Origin: Azospirillum sp. TSH58
Lineage (GTDB): Bacteria; Pseudomonadota; Alphaproteobacteria; Azospirillales; Azospirillaceae
Direction of reading: 5' to 3'
NCBI RefSeq assembly: GCF_003119115.1
Contig: NZ_CP022364.1
Location: 124,001 to 188,000 of the forward strand
DNA: 64,000 nt
Shown: piece after piece, positions 9,404-18,992 of the stretch
Position numbering within the stretch: the first letter of the stretch is position 1
Layout of the letters: each line of letters opens with the position of its first letter
Notes under the pieces: generated by a model
The model's database searches: none
Told to the model about the DNA's origin: nothing
Seen by the model: the letters and a program-made list of their open reading frames with translations, nothing else
Position numbers and translations under genes: made by a program

Positions 9404-9676
9404 TTACTTCACCACGTAGGGAAGCAGGGCCAGGAAACGGGCGCGCTTGATGGCGCGGGCGAGTTCGCGCTGCTTCTTCGCGGAAACCGCGGTGATGCGG
9501 CTCGGCACGATCTTGCCACGCTCGGAGATGAAGCGGGACAGGAGCTTGACGTCCTTGTAGTCGATCGCCGGGGCGTTCGCGCCCGAGAACGGGCAGGTCT
9601 TGCGGCGGCGGAAGAACGGACGGCGGGGACCGCCACCGGTGCGGGCCGGAGCGCCCGAGGTCTGCTTGTCGGACAT
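9404..9676 (-). CDS. rpsR: 30S ribosomal protein S18
   Basis: Small-subunit protein that pairs with S6 on the platform. The 90-residue product has the S18 core [19 protein letters not shown] and the basic [19 protein letters not shown] block. The N terminus has a single cysteine in KTCPFSG. The ATG follows directly after the rpsF TAA stop, consistent with coupled synthesis of S6 and S18. Confidence 0.97.
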   Translation of the reverse strand: MSDKQTSGAPARTGGGPRRPFFRRRKTCPFSGANAPAIDYKDVKLLSRFISERGKIVPSRITAVSAKKQRELARAIKRARFLALLPYVVK

Positions 9677-10114
9677 TTAGGCGTTCTCCCCTTCGGCAAC
9701 GGTGGGCTCCTGGCGGCGCGGCGGGCGCGGGCCACGATCCTCGAAGCGGCGCGGGCCGCGGTCGCCGCGATCGCCGCGGTCACCACGCTCGCCGCGGCTC
9801 TGCATCATCACCGACGGGTTGGCGTCCAGCGCGTCGACGCGGACGGTCATGAAGCGCAGCACGTCCTCGTTGATGCCCATGTTGCGCTCCATCTCGAGGA
9901 CGGCGGCGGCGGGGGCGTCAAGGTTGAACAGGGTGTAGTGACCCTTGCGGTTCTTCTTGATCTTGTAGGTGAGCGTCTTCAGACCCCAGTATTCGGTCTT
10001 GGCGACCTGGCCGCCGTTGTCGCGAATGATCTGGGCGAACTGCTCGCCGAGCTGCTCGGCCTGGGCGGCCGAGATGTCCTGGCGCGCGATCAGCACGCAC
10101 TCGTAAAGAGCCAT
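9677..10114 (-). CDS. rpsF: 30S ribosomal protein S6
   Basis: Small-subunit protein S6. The body (about residues 1-100) is standard: [46 protein letters not shown]. The roughly 40-residue tail is rich in Arg, Gly and Asp (repeats of RGD, then RPPRRQEP) and is probably disordered. The ATG at 10114 is chosen because GGGGAG lies five to eight bases upstream. It is the first gene of rpsF-rpsR-DUF2232-rplI. Confidence 0.96.
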   Translation of the reverse strand: MALYECVLIARQDISAAQAEQLGEQFAQIIRDNGGQVAKTEYWGLKTLTYKIKKNRKGHYTLFNLDAPAAAVLEMERNMGINEDVLRFMTVRVDALDANPSVMMQSRGERGDRGDRGDRGPRRFEDRGPRPPRRQEPTVAEGENA

Positions 10115-10507
10115 TGTACTCCCCATGGCTGTTCATGGTCCGGCGCTGCGCCCCATCCCCTATGGACAGGATCAGCCGCCCGGGCCTAGCCGACGGCACG
10201 CGGGCCACCGGCAAGGAGTTATGAAGCGGCGCAGTATGCACAAAAGCCCTATCCCGACAAGCGGAAACACGAGCCGGCCGGCGATTCCGGCGCCGCTGCC
10301 TTCGGAAGGCCTTGGAAAGGCCCTTTTCTCCGTTCGCCTTTGCGTCGCAGCAATGAAAAAAAGCCGGAAAAGCAACAGAAAGGCACCAATTCCAGGCCTT
10401 CAACGTTGAGCATCGCTTGACTTGCCCGAAAGGCCGGGTATGACTGTCGCCGAATTCAACGGCAGCGCCGCGGGTGGCGCGCCTTTTTACTAGGGTTCCC
10501 AGACAGC
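10115..10507. other. Divergent promoter region between rpsF and fabD
   Basis: These 393 bases separate two divergent operons and must hold both promoters. I see one plausible fabD promoter (10417-10444) and a small GGCCTT/AAGGCC dyad at 10308-10322 followed by a short T-rich run. No open frame here looks coding. Confidence 0.55.
10417..10444 (+). promoter_or_regulatory. Candidate promoter of the fab operon
   Basis: TTGACT (10417-10422) and TATGAC (10439-10444) are 16 bases apart, about 60 bases before the fabD ATG. The CTTGACTT context is a common alphaproteobacterial housekeeping -35 form. Motif match only. Confidence 0.4.
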
Positions 10508-11464
10508 ATGACCAGGGCGTTCGTCTTTCCGGGCCAGGGCAGCCAAGCCGTCGGCATGGGCCGCGAGCTGGCCGAGGCGTTCGAGGTCGCGCGGCTCACC
10601 TTTGAAGAGGTGGACGACGCGCTGAACCAGCGCCTGTCCCGCCTGATGTTCGAAGGCCCCGAGGCCGACCTGACGCTGACCGAGAACGCCCAGCCGGCCC
10701 TGATGGCCGTCAGCGTCGCGGTCATGCGGGTGCTGAAGGACCAGGGCGGGCTCGACCTGGGCAAGCACGCGACCTTCGTCGCCGGCCATTCGCTCGGCGA
10801 GTACTCGGCCCTGTGCGCCGCCGGCGCCTTCACGCTGGCCGACACCGCGCGCCTGCTGAAGCTGCGCGGCCAGGCCATGCAGAAGGCCGTGCCGGTCGGG
10901 CAGGGCGCCATGGCCGCGCTGCTGGGCGCCGAGCTGGAGCAGGCCCAGGCCATCGCCGCCGACGCCGCCAAGACCCCGGCGGGCCAGACCGAGGTCTGCA
11001 CCGTCGCCAACGACAACTCGTCGGGGCAGGTGGTGATCTCCGGCCACGCCGAGGCCATCGAGCGCGCCATCGTGATCGCGGCGGAGCGCGGGCTGAAGCG
11101 CACCGTGCGCCTGCCGGTCAGCGCGCCCTTCCACTGCCCGCTGATGCAGCCCGCCGCCGACGCCATGGCCGAGGCCCTGGCCAACGTGACGATCAACGCG
11201 CCGGCGGTTCCGGTGGTCGCCAACGTGACCGCCGCCGCCGTGTCGGACCCCAACGAGATCCGCCGCCTTCTGGTGGAGCAGGTGACCGGCATGGTTCGCT
11301 GGCGCGAGTGCGTGCTCTATATGAAGGAGCAGGGCGTCGACACGCTGGTCGAACTCGGCTCCGGCAAGGTGCTGTCGGGTCTCGCCAAGCGCATCGACAA
11401 GGAGTTGGCCGGAACCTCCGTCCAGGGCCCGGCCGACGTCGAATCGTTCCTGAAGACCCTGTGA
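10508..11464 (+). CDS. fabD: Malonyl-CoA:ACP transacylase
   Basis: Transfers malonyl from CoA to acyl carrier protein, supplying the extender unit for fatty-acid synthesis. The family start motif FPGQGSQ (residues 7-13) and the nucleophile Ser95 in GHSLGEYSAL are present, followed by the downstream catalytic His region PVSAPFHCPLM. The length (318 aa) is normal. It is the first gene of a fabD-fabG-acpP-fabF cluster, with the next start nine bases after its stop. Confidence 0.97.
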   Translation: MTRAFVFPGQGSQAVGMGRELAEAFEVARLTFEEVDDALNQRLSRLMFEGPEADLTLTENAQPALMAVSVAVMRVLKDQGGLDLGKHATFVAGHSLGEYSALCAAGAFTLADTARLLKLRGQAMQKAVPVGQGAMAALLGAELEQAQAIAADAAKTPAGQTEVCTVANDNSSGQVVISGHAEAIERAIVIAAERGLKRTVRLPVSAPFHCPLMQPAADAMAEALANVTINAPAVPVVANVTAAAVSDPNEIRRLLVEQVTGMVRWRECVLYMKEQGVDTLVELGSGKVLSGLAKRIDKELAGTSVQGPADVESFLKTL

Positions 11465-11472
11465 GGCATTCC

Positions 11473-12210
11473 ATGTTCGACCTGACCGGAAAGAAGGCGC
11501 TGGTCACCGGCGCCTCGGGTGGCATCGGGGCGCAGATCGCCCGCGCGCTGCACGCGCAGGGCGCCACCGTCGCCCTGTCCGGCACCCGCGTCGCCCCGCT
11601 GGAGGCGCTCGCCGCCGAACTGGGCGAGCGCGCCCTGGTGGTGCCCGGCAATCTCGCCGACGCCGCCGGGACCGAACAGCTCGCCAAGGACGCGGAGGCC
11701 GCCCTCGGCCAGATCGACATACTGGTGAACAACGCCGGCCTGACCCGCGACCAGCTGGCCATGCGCATGAAGGACGACGACTGGCAGTCGGTGCTGGACG
11801 TCAACCTGACCGCCGCCTTCCGCCTGTCGCGCGCCGTGCTGCGCGGCATGATGAAGCGCCGCTGGGGCCGCATCATCGGCATCACCTCGATCGTCGGCGT
11901 CACCGGCAACCCCGGCCAGGCCAACTACGCCGCCTCCAAGGCCGGCATGATCGGCATGTCGAAGTCGTTGGCCGCGGAGGTCGCGTCGCGCGGCATCACC
12001 GTGAACTGCGTCGCGCCGGGTTTCATCACCACGGCGATGACCGACGCCCTGAGTTCCGAGCAGAAGGACAAGCTGCTCACCGCCATTCCTTCCGGCCGCA
12101 TGGGCGAGCCGGGGGAAATCGCCGCCGGAGTCGTGTACCTGGCGAGCGATGAGGCCGCCTATGTCACCGGCCAGACGCTGCACATCAACGGCGGCATGGC
12201 CATGATCTGA
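11473..12210 (+). CDS. fabG: 3-oxoacyl-ACP reductase
   Basis: NADPH-dependent reduction of 3-ketoacyl-ACP, the first reductive step of each elongation cycle. It is a 245-residue short-chain dehydrogenase with cofactor motif TGASGGIG (12-19), NNAG, and catalytic Ser139, Tyr152 and Lys156 (YAASK). The frame is open much further upstream, inside fabD, but the ATG at 11473 gives the canonical start MFDLTGKKALVTGA. It ends with the usual GGMAMI. Confidence 0.97.
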   Translation: MFDLTGKKALVTGASGGIGAQIARALHAQGATVALSGTRVAPLEALAAELGERALVVPGNLADAAGTEQLAKDAEAALGQIDILVNNAGLTRDQLAMRMKDDDWQSVLDVNLTAAFRLSRAVLRGMMKRRWGRIIGITSIVGVTGNPGQANYAASKAGMIGMSKSLAAEVASRGITVNCVAPGFITTAMTDALSSEQKDKLLTAIPSGRMGEPGEIAAGVVYLASDEAAYVTGQTLHINGGMAMI

Positions 12211-12379
12211 GGCGGATTCGCTGCCTGAACCACAGGTTCGGACCGGCTCCCGCGGGCGCTGGTCAAGGCTGTAAAAATGTGTTATCGGACGGGGCTTTTT
12301 GTGGCAGGAAGGCACGCAGCCGCGTGTTGAGCCGGCCGAATTCGCCCGAGCGGTCTCAAGGATTGGAAGGTCTTAAAAA

Positions 12380-12619
12380 ATGAGCGATGTCGCCGAGCGC
12401 GTTAAGAAGATCGTTGTGGACCACCTCGGGGTCGAGGAGTCGAAGGTGACGGAGAACGCCTCCTTCATCGACGATCTCGGCGCCGACAGCCTCGACACGG
12501 TCGAGCTGGTTATGGCTTTCGAGGAAGAGTTCGGCTGCGAGATTCCGGACGACGCCGCCGAGAAGATTCTGACGGTGAAGGACGCCATCGACTTCATCAA
12601 GGCGAACGCCGCCGCCTGA
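12380..12619 (+). CDS. acpP: Acyl carrier protein
   Basis: Small acidic carrier whose phosphopantetheinylated Ser37 (in [10 protein letters not shown]) holds growing acyl chains. At 79 residues it has the usual length. It is preceded by a 169-base gap after fabG, longer than elsewhere in the cluster, so acpP may have its own promoter to reach its typically very high expression. AAGG lies just before the start. Confidence 0.97.
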   Translation: MSDVAERVKKIVVDHLGVEESKVTENASFIDDLGADSLDTVELVMAFEEEFGCEIPDDAAEKILTVKDAIDFIKANAAA

Positions 12620-12705
12620 TCAGGCGTGGCGCAAGAAGGCCAGGCAGCTTTTCAAAGTGGCCTGGCCGTCGCTGAGTTTTCCGAGGAAAGGTCAAGGAAT
12701 ACCCC

Positions 12706-13968
12706 ATGAGACGTGTCGTCGTTACCGGCCTTGGTCTGGTCACGCCGCTCGGTGTCGGCCACAAGCTCAACTGGGAGCGTCTGACCGCCAGCCAATCGGG
12801 CATCCGCGCCATCACGGGTTTTGACGCCTCCGATCTGGCCTCGAAAGTTGCCGGGCAGGTTCCGCGCGGGGATGGTGACGGGTTGTTCAACCCCGATGCC
12901 TTCGTGCCGCCGAAGGACCAGCGGAAGATGGATGATTTCATCATCTTCGCCATCGCCGCCGCCCACGAAGCGATCAAGGATTCCGGCTGGGTTCCCCAGA
13001 CCGAGGAAGAGCGCGAACTCACCGGCGTCATGGTGGGCTCGGGCATCGGCGGCCTGCCGGGCATCGCCGACGGTGCGGTCACCCTGGCCGAAAAAGGCCC
13101 GCGCCGCATCTCCCCCTTCTTCATTCCGGCCTGCCTCATCAATCTGGCGTCCGGCCACATCTCCATCCAGCACGGCTTCAAGGGCCCGAACCACGCGGTG
13201 GTCACGGCCTGCTCGACCGGCGCGCACGCCATCGGCGACGCCTCGCGCCTGATCATGCTGGGTGACGCGGACGTGATGGTCGCCGGCGGCACGGAAGCGG
13301 CGGTCAGCCGCCTGGGCGTCGGCGGTTTCGCCGCCATGCGCGCCCTGTCCACGAATTTCAACGACACGCCGGAGAAGGCGTCGCGTCCCTACGACAAGGA
13401 CCGTGACGGCTTCGTGATCGGCGAGGGCGCCGGTGTCGTCGTCCTCGAGGAGCTGGAGCACGCCAAGAAGCGCGGCGCCCACATCTACGCCGAAGTGGTC
13501 GGCTACGGCATGTCCGGCGACGCCTACCACATCTCCGCCCCGGCGGAGGACGGCAACGGTGGTTTCCGCGCCATGCGCAACGCGCTGAAGCGGGCCGGGC
13601 TGGAGCCGTCGGACATCGACTACGTCAACGCGCACGGCACCTCGACGCCGCTGGGCGACGAGATCGAGCTGGGCGCGGTGAAGCGTCTGTTCGGCGCGGC
13701 GATGGACAACGTCGCCATGTCCTCCACCAAGTCGGCCATCGGCCACCTGTTGGGGGCCGCCGGCGCGGTCGAGGCCATCTACTCGATCAAGGCGATCAAC
13801 CACAGCCTGGTTCCGCCGACGCTGAACCTTGAGAACCCCTCGGAGAGCTGCCTCGGCGTCAACCTCGTTCCGAAGGTTGCGCAGGAGCGCCGCGTGCGGG
13901 CCGCGCTGTCGAACTCCTTCGGCTTCGGCGGCACCAACGCCTCCCTGGTCTTCAAGGAATTCGCCTGA
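12706..13968 (+). CDS. fabF: 3-oxoacyl-ACP synthase II
   Basis: Condensing enzyme that elongates acyl-ACP with malonyl-ACP. The 420-residue protein shows the ketosynthase triad: Cys169 in TACSTGAHAIGDA and His residues in NAHGTSTPLGD and SAIGHLLGAAG. The end (FGFGGTNASLVF) is typical. It sits 86 bases after acpP and is followed by mltG, the usual order. Confidence 0.97.
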   Translation: MRRVVVTGLGLVTPLGVGHKLNWERLTASQSGIRAITGFDASDLASKVAGQVPRGDGDGLFNPDAFVPPKDQRKMDDFIIFAIAAAHEAIKDSGWVPQTEEERELTGVMVGSGIGGLPGIADGAVTLAEKGPRRISPFFIPACLINLASGHISIQHGFKGPNHAVVTACSTGAHAIGDASRLIMLGDADVMVAGGTEAAVSRLGVGGFAAMRALSTNFNDTPEKASRPYDKDRDGFVIGEGAGVVVLEELEHAKKRGAHIYAEVVGYGMSGDAYHISAPAEDGNGGFRAMRNALKRAGLEPSDIDYVNAHGTSTPLGDEIELGAVKRLFGAAMDNVAMSSTKSAIGHLLGAAGAVEAIYSIKAINHSLVPPTLNLENPSESCLGVNLVPKVAQERRVRAALSNSFGFGGTNASLVFKEFA

Positions 13969-13994
13969 GCGGCGAAGCATCGCGGAGACCGCCG

Positions 13995-14996
13995 ATGGGT
14001 TGGGGCCTCCGAATCGCGGCGGGGGCGTTGACCGTCCTCACCGCGGGCAGCGGCTTGGTGTTCTGGGGTGCCCTCCGCGTGATGGCCCCCGGACCGCTCG
14101 AACATGCCGAGACGGTCGTCATTCCGCGCGGCAGCGGTCTGGAAGCGATCGCGCTGACCCTGGAGGATGCGGGGGTCGTCGAGTCCCCGATCCTCTTCCT
14201 GTTCGCCGCGAAGCTCCAGGGACCGCTGAAGGCGGGCGAGTACGCCTTCCCGGCCGGGATCAGCGTCGACGGCGTGCTGGAGATGCTGCGCCAGGGCAAG
14301 ACCGTGGTCCGCCGCTTCACGGTGCCGGAGGGGCTGACCTCCGCCCAGGTGGTGGCGCTGCTCGACGCCGAGCCGGCGCTGACCGGCGAGGTGAAGGCGG
14401 TCCCGAAGAACGGAACCGTACTGCCTGAGACCTATCACTATTCCTACGGCGATTCGCGCTCGGCCCTGGTCGAGCGGATGCAGCACGCCATGACCCAGGC
14501 TTTGAACGAGGCCTGGAAGAACCGCGGTCCGGATCTGCCTTACGAGACTCCCCAGCAGGCGCTGACCATGGCGTCCATCGTGGAGAAGGAAACCGGCGTT
14601 GCGGCGGAGCGGGCCAAGGTGGCGGGCGTCTTCGTCAACCGCCTGGAGACCGGCATGAAGCTCCAGTCGGACCCGACGGTGATCTACGCGCTGACCGATG
14701 GCAGCGGGGAGTTGGGGCGGGCCTTGACCCGGAATGACTGGAAGTTCGAGTCGCCCTACAACACCTACGTCGCGGCTGGGCTTCCGCCGGGGCCGATCGC
14801 CAATCCGGGGCGGGCGTCCATCCAGGCGGCGCTGCACCCGGAGAAGCACGACTTCCTGTATTTTGTCGCCGACGGCAGTGGTGGGCACGTCTTCGCCAAG
14901 ACCTTGCCGGATCACAACCGGAACGTCGCCAAATGGCGCGAGGTGCAGCGTCGGCAGTCCGGCGGCGCGGGCAACGGGGACTCGCCGCAGGATTAG
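13995..14996 (+). CDS. mltG: Endolytic transglycosylase MltG (YceG-like)
   Basis: Inner-membrane murein transglycosylase that cleaves nascent glycan strands and is thought to act as a terminase for peptidoglycan polymerisation. One N-terminal transmembrane helix (residues about 5-27) precedes a LysM-like region and the YceG domain, with the catalytic Glu in MASIVEKETG and the conserved LQSDPTVIYAL, SPYNTY and GLPPGPIANPG blocks. It ends FVADGSGGHVFAKTLPDHN. It follows fabF by 26 bases and is probably co-transcribed with it. Confidence 0.95.
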   Translation: MGWGLRIAAGALTVLTAGSGLVFWGALRVMAPGPLEHAETVVIPRGSGLEAIALTLEDAGVVESPILFLFAAKLQGPLKAGEYAFPAGISVDGVLEMLRQGKTVVRRFTVPEGLTSAQVVALLDAEPALTGEVKAVPKNGTVLPETYHYSYGDSRSALVERMQHAMTQALNEAWKNRGPDLPYETPQQALTMASIVEKETGVAAERAKVAGVFVNRLETGMKLQSDPTVIYALTDGSGELGRALTRNDWKFESPYNTYVAAGLPPGPIANPGRASIQAALHPEKHDFLYFVADGSGGHVFAKTLPDHNRNVAKWREVQRRQSGGAGNGDSPQD

Positions 14997-15029
14997 CGGT
15001 CCCCTGTTCCCGAATGGAAGGCCCGTCGG

Positions 15030-15257
15030 TCAGGCGGCGTTCGACGCCACCACCTCCAGGGCGACGACGCCGCCCAGGGCGCCGTAGCTCTTGCGGGCGG
15101 CCCGCATCTTCTCCAGCGATTCCATGAGGCTTTCCTCGGCGAAACCAGGGGCGAGCTGCGCCAGTTCCTGTTCCGTCAAGGCGATGAAGGCGTCTAAAAG
15201 GCGCGCGTGGATGCGGCACGCCTGGCGGACTTCATCGGCGACCATCGGTGCTGGCAT
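15030..15257 (-). CDS. Small hypothetical protein, 75 aa
   Basis: I do not recognise it. The 75-residue product is predicted to be all-helical and soluble: MPAPMVADEVRQACRIHARL, then an acidic amphipathic segment (EESLMESLEKMRAARKSYG). The start is preceded by GGGAGCCTACC, a reasonable ribosome binding site. It is convergent with mltG and has about 260 bases of non-coding, relatively AT-rich DNA upstream (15258-15520) in which I see no gene. Confidence 0.6.
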   Translation of the reverse strand: MPAPMVADEVRQACRIHARLLDAFIALTEQELAQLAPGFAEESLMESLEKMRAARKSYGALGGVVALEVVASNAA

Positions 15258-15520
15258 GGTAGGCTCCCAATCACGGAATAAAGAGAAACACGGTCCGTCC
15301 GTGCGTGGGAATTCTCTCGGGTTGTGGTTAATAGAGCATTAAATGCAATTCATCTTCCGGGTAGGAAGAAGAGTTACCACTTCGGACGAAAGCGGCGAAA
15401 ATTGGACGATTTCGATTTCGGTATGTGACAGAGATAAGCCGGCTTTTGAGACTTTCGAATATTCGTCTTTGATCATCGCGGCGGTCCCTCGTCCGGCACG
15501 GGCGAAGGACCGCCGGGAAT

Positions 15521-17497
15521 TCACCGGCGAATTTCCTTGTCGAGGTTCAGCTCCGCCTTGGCGCCCTGGATGCGCGCCCGGTAGACCAGCATGGCCTCCA
15601 TGACCCGCTGCACGTAGTTGCGGGTCTCGTAGATCGGGATCAGCTCCAGCCAGTCCACGGCGTCGATGGCTTCGCCGCGCGGGTCGCCGTAGGTGTCGAT
15701 CCATTGGCGCACGCGGGTCGGGCCGGCGTTGTAGGCGGCGATGGCCATGATGTAGGAGCCGTTGAAGCGGTCGATCATGTCCGCCAGATAGGTCGAGCCG
15801 AGCCGCACGTTGTAGTCCGGGTCGGTGATCAGCTTGGCGGTATCGTGCTTGACGCCCAGCTTGCCGGCGACCAGCTGCGCCGTTCCGGGCATGAGCTGCA
15901 TCAGGCCGCGCGCCCCGGCCGACGACACCACGCGGGTGTTGAAGGTGCTCTCCTGCCGGATGATGGCGTGCACCAGGGCGATTTCCGGAGCGGACGGGCG
16001 GCTTTCGATCATCGGATAGCCGGCCTCCACCAGGAACACGTCGTTCTGCGCGGCGTCCTTCGCGGCGGCGACGGCGAGGTCGCGGCGTCCGACCTCGCGG
16101 GCCAGCTTGGCGGCCAGCACGTAATCCGCCGGCTCCTTGGCGTCGAGGCTGATGCGGCGCAGGAAGGCGGTCACCCGCTCGTCGGTGTTGCCGCCGATCT
16201 CCGCCAGCAGCTTGGTCACGCGCACCACCTCCCGCCGCTCGAAGGCGGTGGCGTCGGCGTTGGACACGCGCGGTTCGGCGGGCAGGGCGATGCGCCCGTT
16301 CCCGGCGTGGCGGGCGGCGAGCTGGCCGTAGAAGGTCGTCCCATACTGGGCGGCCTTGGCGTACCAGTCCTTGGCCTGTGCCGTCTGGCCCAGCGCCTCC
16401 GCCGCGCGCCCGCACCAATAGGCGCCGCGCGCCTTGCTGATCGGCGCGCCGACCGAGCGGTAGAGCTTGTGGAAGTGGTTGAAGGCGCTCGACGGATCGT
16501 CGAGGAAGCGCAGCGCCAGGAAGCCGGCGAGGAACTCCGCCTCCGCGGCGCCGCTGCCCTCGGTCTGGCCATGCGCCGTCACAAGGCGGTAGGCGAGGTT
16601 GTGGTCGCCGTTCACCATGGCGCGGCGGGCCAGGATGTGACGCTCCGTCCACCAGGCCTGCGGCCGGCCCATGTCCTTGGGCGCCTGCGCGATGATCTCC
16701 AGCGCCCCCGCGTCGTCGCCCTTGCGGCGGCGGTAGCGGGCGCGGTCGAACAGCAGGCCGGGATCGTTGCGCAGGGAGGCGGGGACACGGGCCAGCGCCG
16801 CGTCGGCGTTCTTGGCGTCGCTGTCCAGCGCGATCCGCGCCTCGATCAGCAGGTCGTAGGCTTCGTCGAAGAAGGGCAGCATGCGGCGCACGGCGGCTTC
16901 CTGACGCTCCCACAGCAGCCGGTCGATGCGCGCCTTGTGCTCCGGCGGGCGCAGGTGGGAGCGGTAGCGGGCCAGGAACTGCTCCTCGTCCGCGGCGGTG
17001 AAGTTCGCCTCCACCCAGCGGTCGCGCACCATCCGCACCGCCCGCTCGGCGTTGCCGGTCGCCAGGAGCGTGTCGGCGTAGCGCATGAAGCCTTCGTTGG
17101 ACAGCGGCGGATACTGCTTGAACCAGGCCAGCACCCGGTCCTCGTCCAGGTCGATGGGCATCGCCTTTTCCGCCTGACGGCGGAGCTGCGCCTGGTTGGG
17201 CCAGTCGCCGTTCTCGCGGATGAAGGCGGCGATCTCGTCGAAGCTGCCGCCGCCGGGAGTCGCCAGGGCCATCCAGCGGATCACCTTGGCCGGCAGCTTG
17301 TTGGACGCCTGGGCGGCGATGCGCAGCGCCTCGTCATGGCGGTCGTTGTCGGCGGCCTTGAAGGCCTGCCGGTAGACGGCGAGGTCCTGCGCCGTCAGGC
17401 TGGCCGCCCCGGCGGGCTGGGCCAGCACGATCAGCCCCAGCAGGGCGGCGGCAATGGCGGAACGGGTGGCGGAACGGGTGGCATGTCGGATGATCAT
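15521..17497 (-). CDS. slt: Soluble lytic murein transglycosylase (Slt70-like)
   Basis: Periplasmic enzyme that cleaves peptidoglycan strands to 1,6-anhydro products. A signal peptide (MIIRHATRSATRSAIAAALL, cleavage near PAGAAS) is followed by a long superhelical U/L domain and a C-terminal Slt domain with catalytic Glu in IIRQESTFN, then GLMQLMPGTA and AYNAGPTRVRQW. The length is 658 residues. The frame is open for over 600 codons further upstream but that part lies antisense to dapA, so I start at the ATG of 17497. A 12-base tandem duplication encodes ATRSATRS in the signal peptide. Confidence 0.94.
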   Translation of the reverse strand: MIIRHATRSATRSAIAAALLGLIVLAQPAGAASLTAQDLAVYRQAFKAADNDRHDEALRIAAQASNKLPAKVIRWMALATPGGGSFDEIAAFIRENGDWPNQAQLRRQAEKAMPIDLDEDRVLAWFKQYPPLSNEGFMRYADTLLATGNAERAVRMVRDRWVEANFTAADEEQFLARYRSHLRPPEHKARIDRLLWERQEAAVRRMLPFFDEAYDLLIEARIALDSDAKNADAALARVPASLRNDPGLLFDRARYRRRKGDDAGALEIIAQAPKDMGRPQAWWTERHILARRAMVNGDHNLAYRLVTAHGQTEGSGAAEAEFLAGFLALRFLDDPSSAFNHFHKLYRSVGAPISKARGAYWCGRAAEALGQTAQAKDWYAKAAQYGTTFYGQLAARHAGNGRIALPAEPRVSNADATAFERREVVRVTKLLAEIGGNTDERVTAFLRRISLDAKEPADYVLAAKLAREVGRRDLAVAAAKDAAQNDVFLVEAGYPMIESRPSAPEIALVHAIIRQESTFNTRVVSSAGARGLMQLMPGTAQLVAGKLGVKHDTAKLITDPDYNVRLGSTYLADMIDRFNGSYIMAIAAYNAGPTRVRQWIDTYGDPRGEAIDAVDWLELIPIYETRNYVQRVMEAMLVYRARIQGAKAELNLDKEIRR

Positions 17498-17575
17498 CCG
17501 GGCGCTCTTGCTCGGGGGAACGGGTGCGGCTAAGGTGCGCGACACTTTTCTTGTAGTCCGTCGGAGGTGGCAGGC

Positions 17576-18451
17576 ATGTTGTACGGTTCCATCGTCGCTC
17601 TTTTGACCCCGTTTAAAAACGGGAAAGTGGACGAGGCCGCCTTCCAGTCCTTCGTCGAGTGGCAGGTTGCGCAGGGCACCCACGGTCTCGTGCCGTGCGG
17701 CACCACGGGTGAGTCGCCGACCCTCTCCCACGAGGAGCACAACCGGGTCGTCGAGCTGTGCATCGAGGCCGCGGGCGGGAAGGTTCCGGTCATCGCCGGC
17801 ACCGGGTCGAACTCCACCGAGGAGGCGATCTCGCTGACCCAGCACGCCAAGAAGGCCGGCGCCACCGCGGCGCTGGTGGTCACGCCCTATTACAACAAGC
17901 CGACGCAAGAAGGTCTGTACCAGCATTTCAAAGCGATCCATGACGCAGCGGATTTGCCGATCGTTATCTACAACATTCCCGGCCGCAGTGTCGTGGATAT
18001 GTCGGTGGCAACGATGGCCCGCCTCGCCAGGCTGCCGAACATCATCGGCGTGAAGGACGCCACGGCCGATCTGGCCCGCCCGGTCCGCCTGCTGCAGGAG
18101 GTCGGTCCCGACTTCATCCAGCTCTCGGGCGAGGACGCGACGGCGCTCGCCTTCAACGCGCAGGGCGGCGTCGGCTGCATCTCGGTGACGGCGAACATCG
18201 CGCCGGCCCAGTGCGCCGCCATGCAGGACGCCTGGCGGAAGGGCGATCTCGCCACCGCCTACAAGTACCGCGACCTGCTGACCCCGCTGCACGATTCCAT
18301 GTTCGTGGAGACGAGCCCGGCGCCGGTGAAATACGCCGCCAGCCTGCTCGGCAAGTCCTCGGACGAGGTTCGCCTGCCGCTGGTCGCCGCGTCGGAAAGC
18401 ACGCGGACCACCGTCCGCGACGCGATGAAGAAGGCCGGGCTGCTGTCCTAA
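17576..18451 (+). CDS. dapA: 4-hydroxy-tetrahydrodipicolinate synthase
   Basis: Condenses pyruvate with aspartate semialdehyde at the branch point to lysine and meso-diaminopimelate. The Schiff-base Lys160 lies in IIGVKDAT, and Tyr132 (IYNIPGR) and the [10 protein letters not shown] and YYNKPTQEG blocks are present. The ATG at 17576 is preferred over GTG at 17567 because GGAGG ends eight bases before it, giving the normal 291 residues. It is divergent from slt, with about 80 bases between. Confidence 0.97.
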   Translation: MLYGSIVALLTPFKNGKVDEAAFQSFVEWQVAQGTHGLVPCGTTGESPTLSHEEHNRVVELCIEAAGGKVPVIAGTGSNSTEEAISLTQHAKKAGATAALVVTPYYNKPTQEGLYQHFKAIHDAADLPIVIYNIPGRSVVDMSVATMARLARLPNIIGVKDATADLARPVRLLQEVGPDFIQLSGEDATALAFNAQGGVGCISVTANIAPAQCAAMQDAWRKGDLATAYKYRDLLTPLHDSMFVETSPAPVKYAASLLGKSSDEVRLPLVAASESTRTTVRDAMKKAGLLS

Positions 18452-18487
18452 GGGACGGCAGCACCCCGCCCCAGGGAAGGAGGATAC

Positions 18488-18964
18488 GTGGCCGCCCGCG
18501 AGCCCGAACCAAGGCGCATGGCGGCACAGAACCGCCGCGCACGCTTCGACTATTTCATCGAAGACACCCTGGAGGCCGGTCTGATCCTGACCGGCACCGA
18601 GGTGAAGTCGTTGCGCGGCGGCCGTGCCAGCATCAACGAGGCGTACGCCGGCCTCAAGAACGGGGAACTGTACCTGTTCAACGCCTACATCCCGGAATAC
18701 GGGCAGGCGGGCCGCTGGCTTCAGCACGAGACCAAGCGCCCGCGCAAGATGCTGGTGCACCGCCGCGAGCTGAGCAAGCTCATGGGCGCCATCAAGCAGA
18801 AGGGGATCACGCTGATCCCGATGACCGTCTATTTCAACGACCGCGGCATCGCCAAGGTCGAGGTCGGCCTCGCCACAGGCAAGAAGAAGCACGACAAGCG
18901 CGAATCCGAGAAGGAACGGTCGTGGCAGCGCGACAAGGCGCGCCTGATGCGCGACAAGGGTTGA
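18488..18964 (+). CDS. smpB: SsrA-binding protein SmpB
   Basis: Binds tmRNA and delivers it to stalled ribosomes in trans-translation. The 158-residue protein has the SmpB core ([47 protein letters not shown]) and the basic C-terminal tail KKKHDKRE...[13 protein letters not shown] start, supported by GGAAGGAGG six bases upstream. It follows dapA by 36 bases; dapA-smpB adjacency is common in this class. No tmRNA gene was seen in the window. Confidence 0.97.
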   Translation: MAAREPEPRRMAAQNRRARFDYFIEDTLEAGLILTGTEVKSLRGGRASINEAYAGLKNGELYLFNAYIPEYGQAGRWLQHETKRPRKMLVHRRELSKLMGAIKQKGITLIPMTVYFNDRGIAKVEVGLATGKKKHDKRESEKERSWQRDKARLMRDKG

Positions 18965-18992
18965 GAAATCAGGAAATAAAGGGAAAGAGCCT

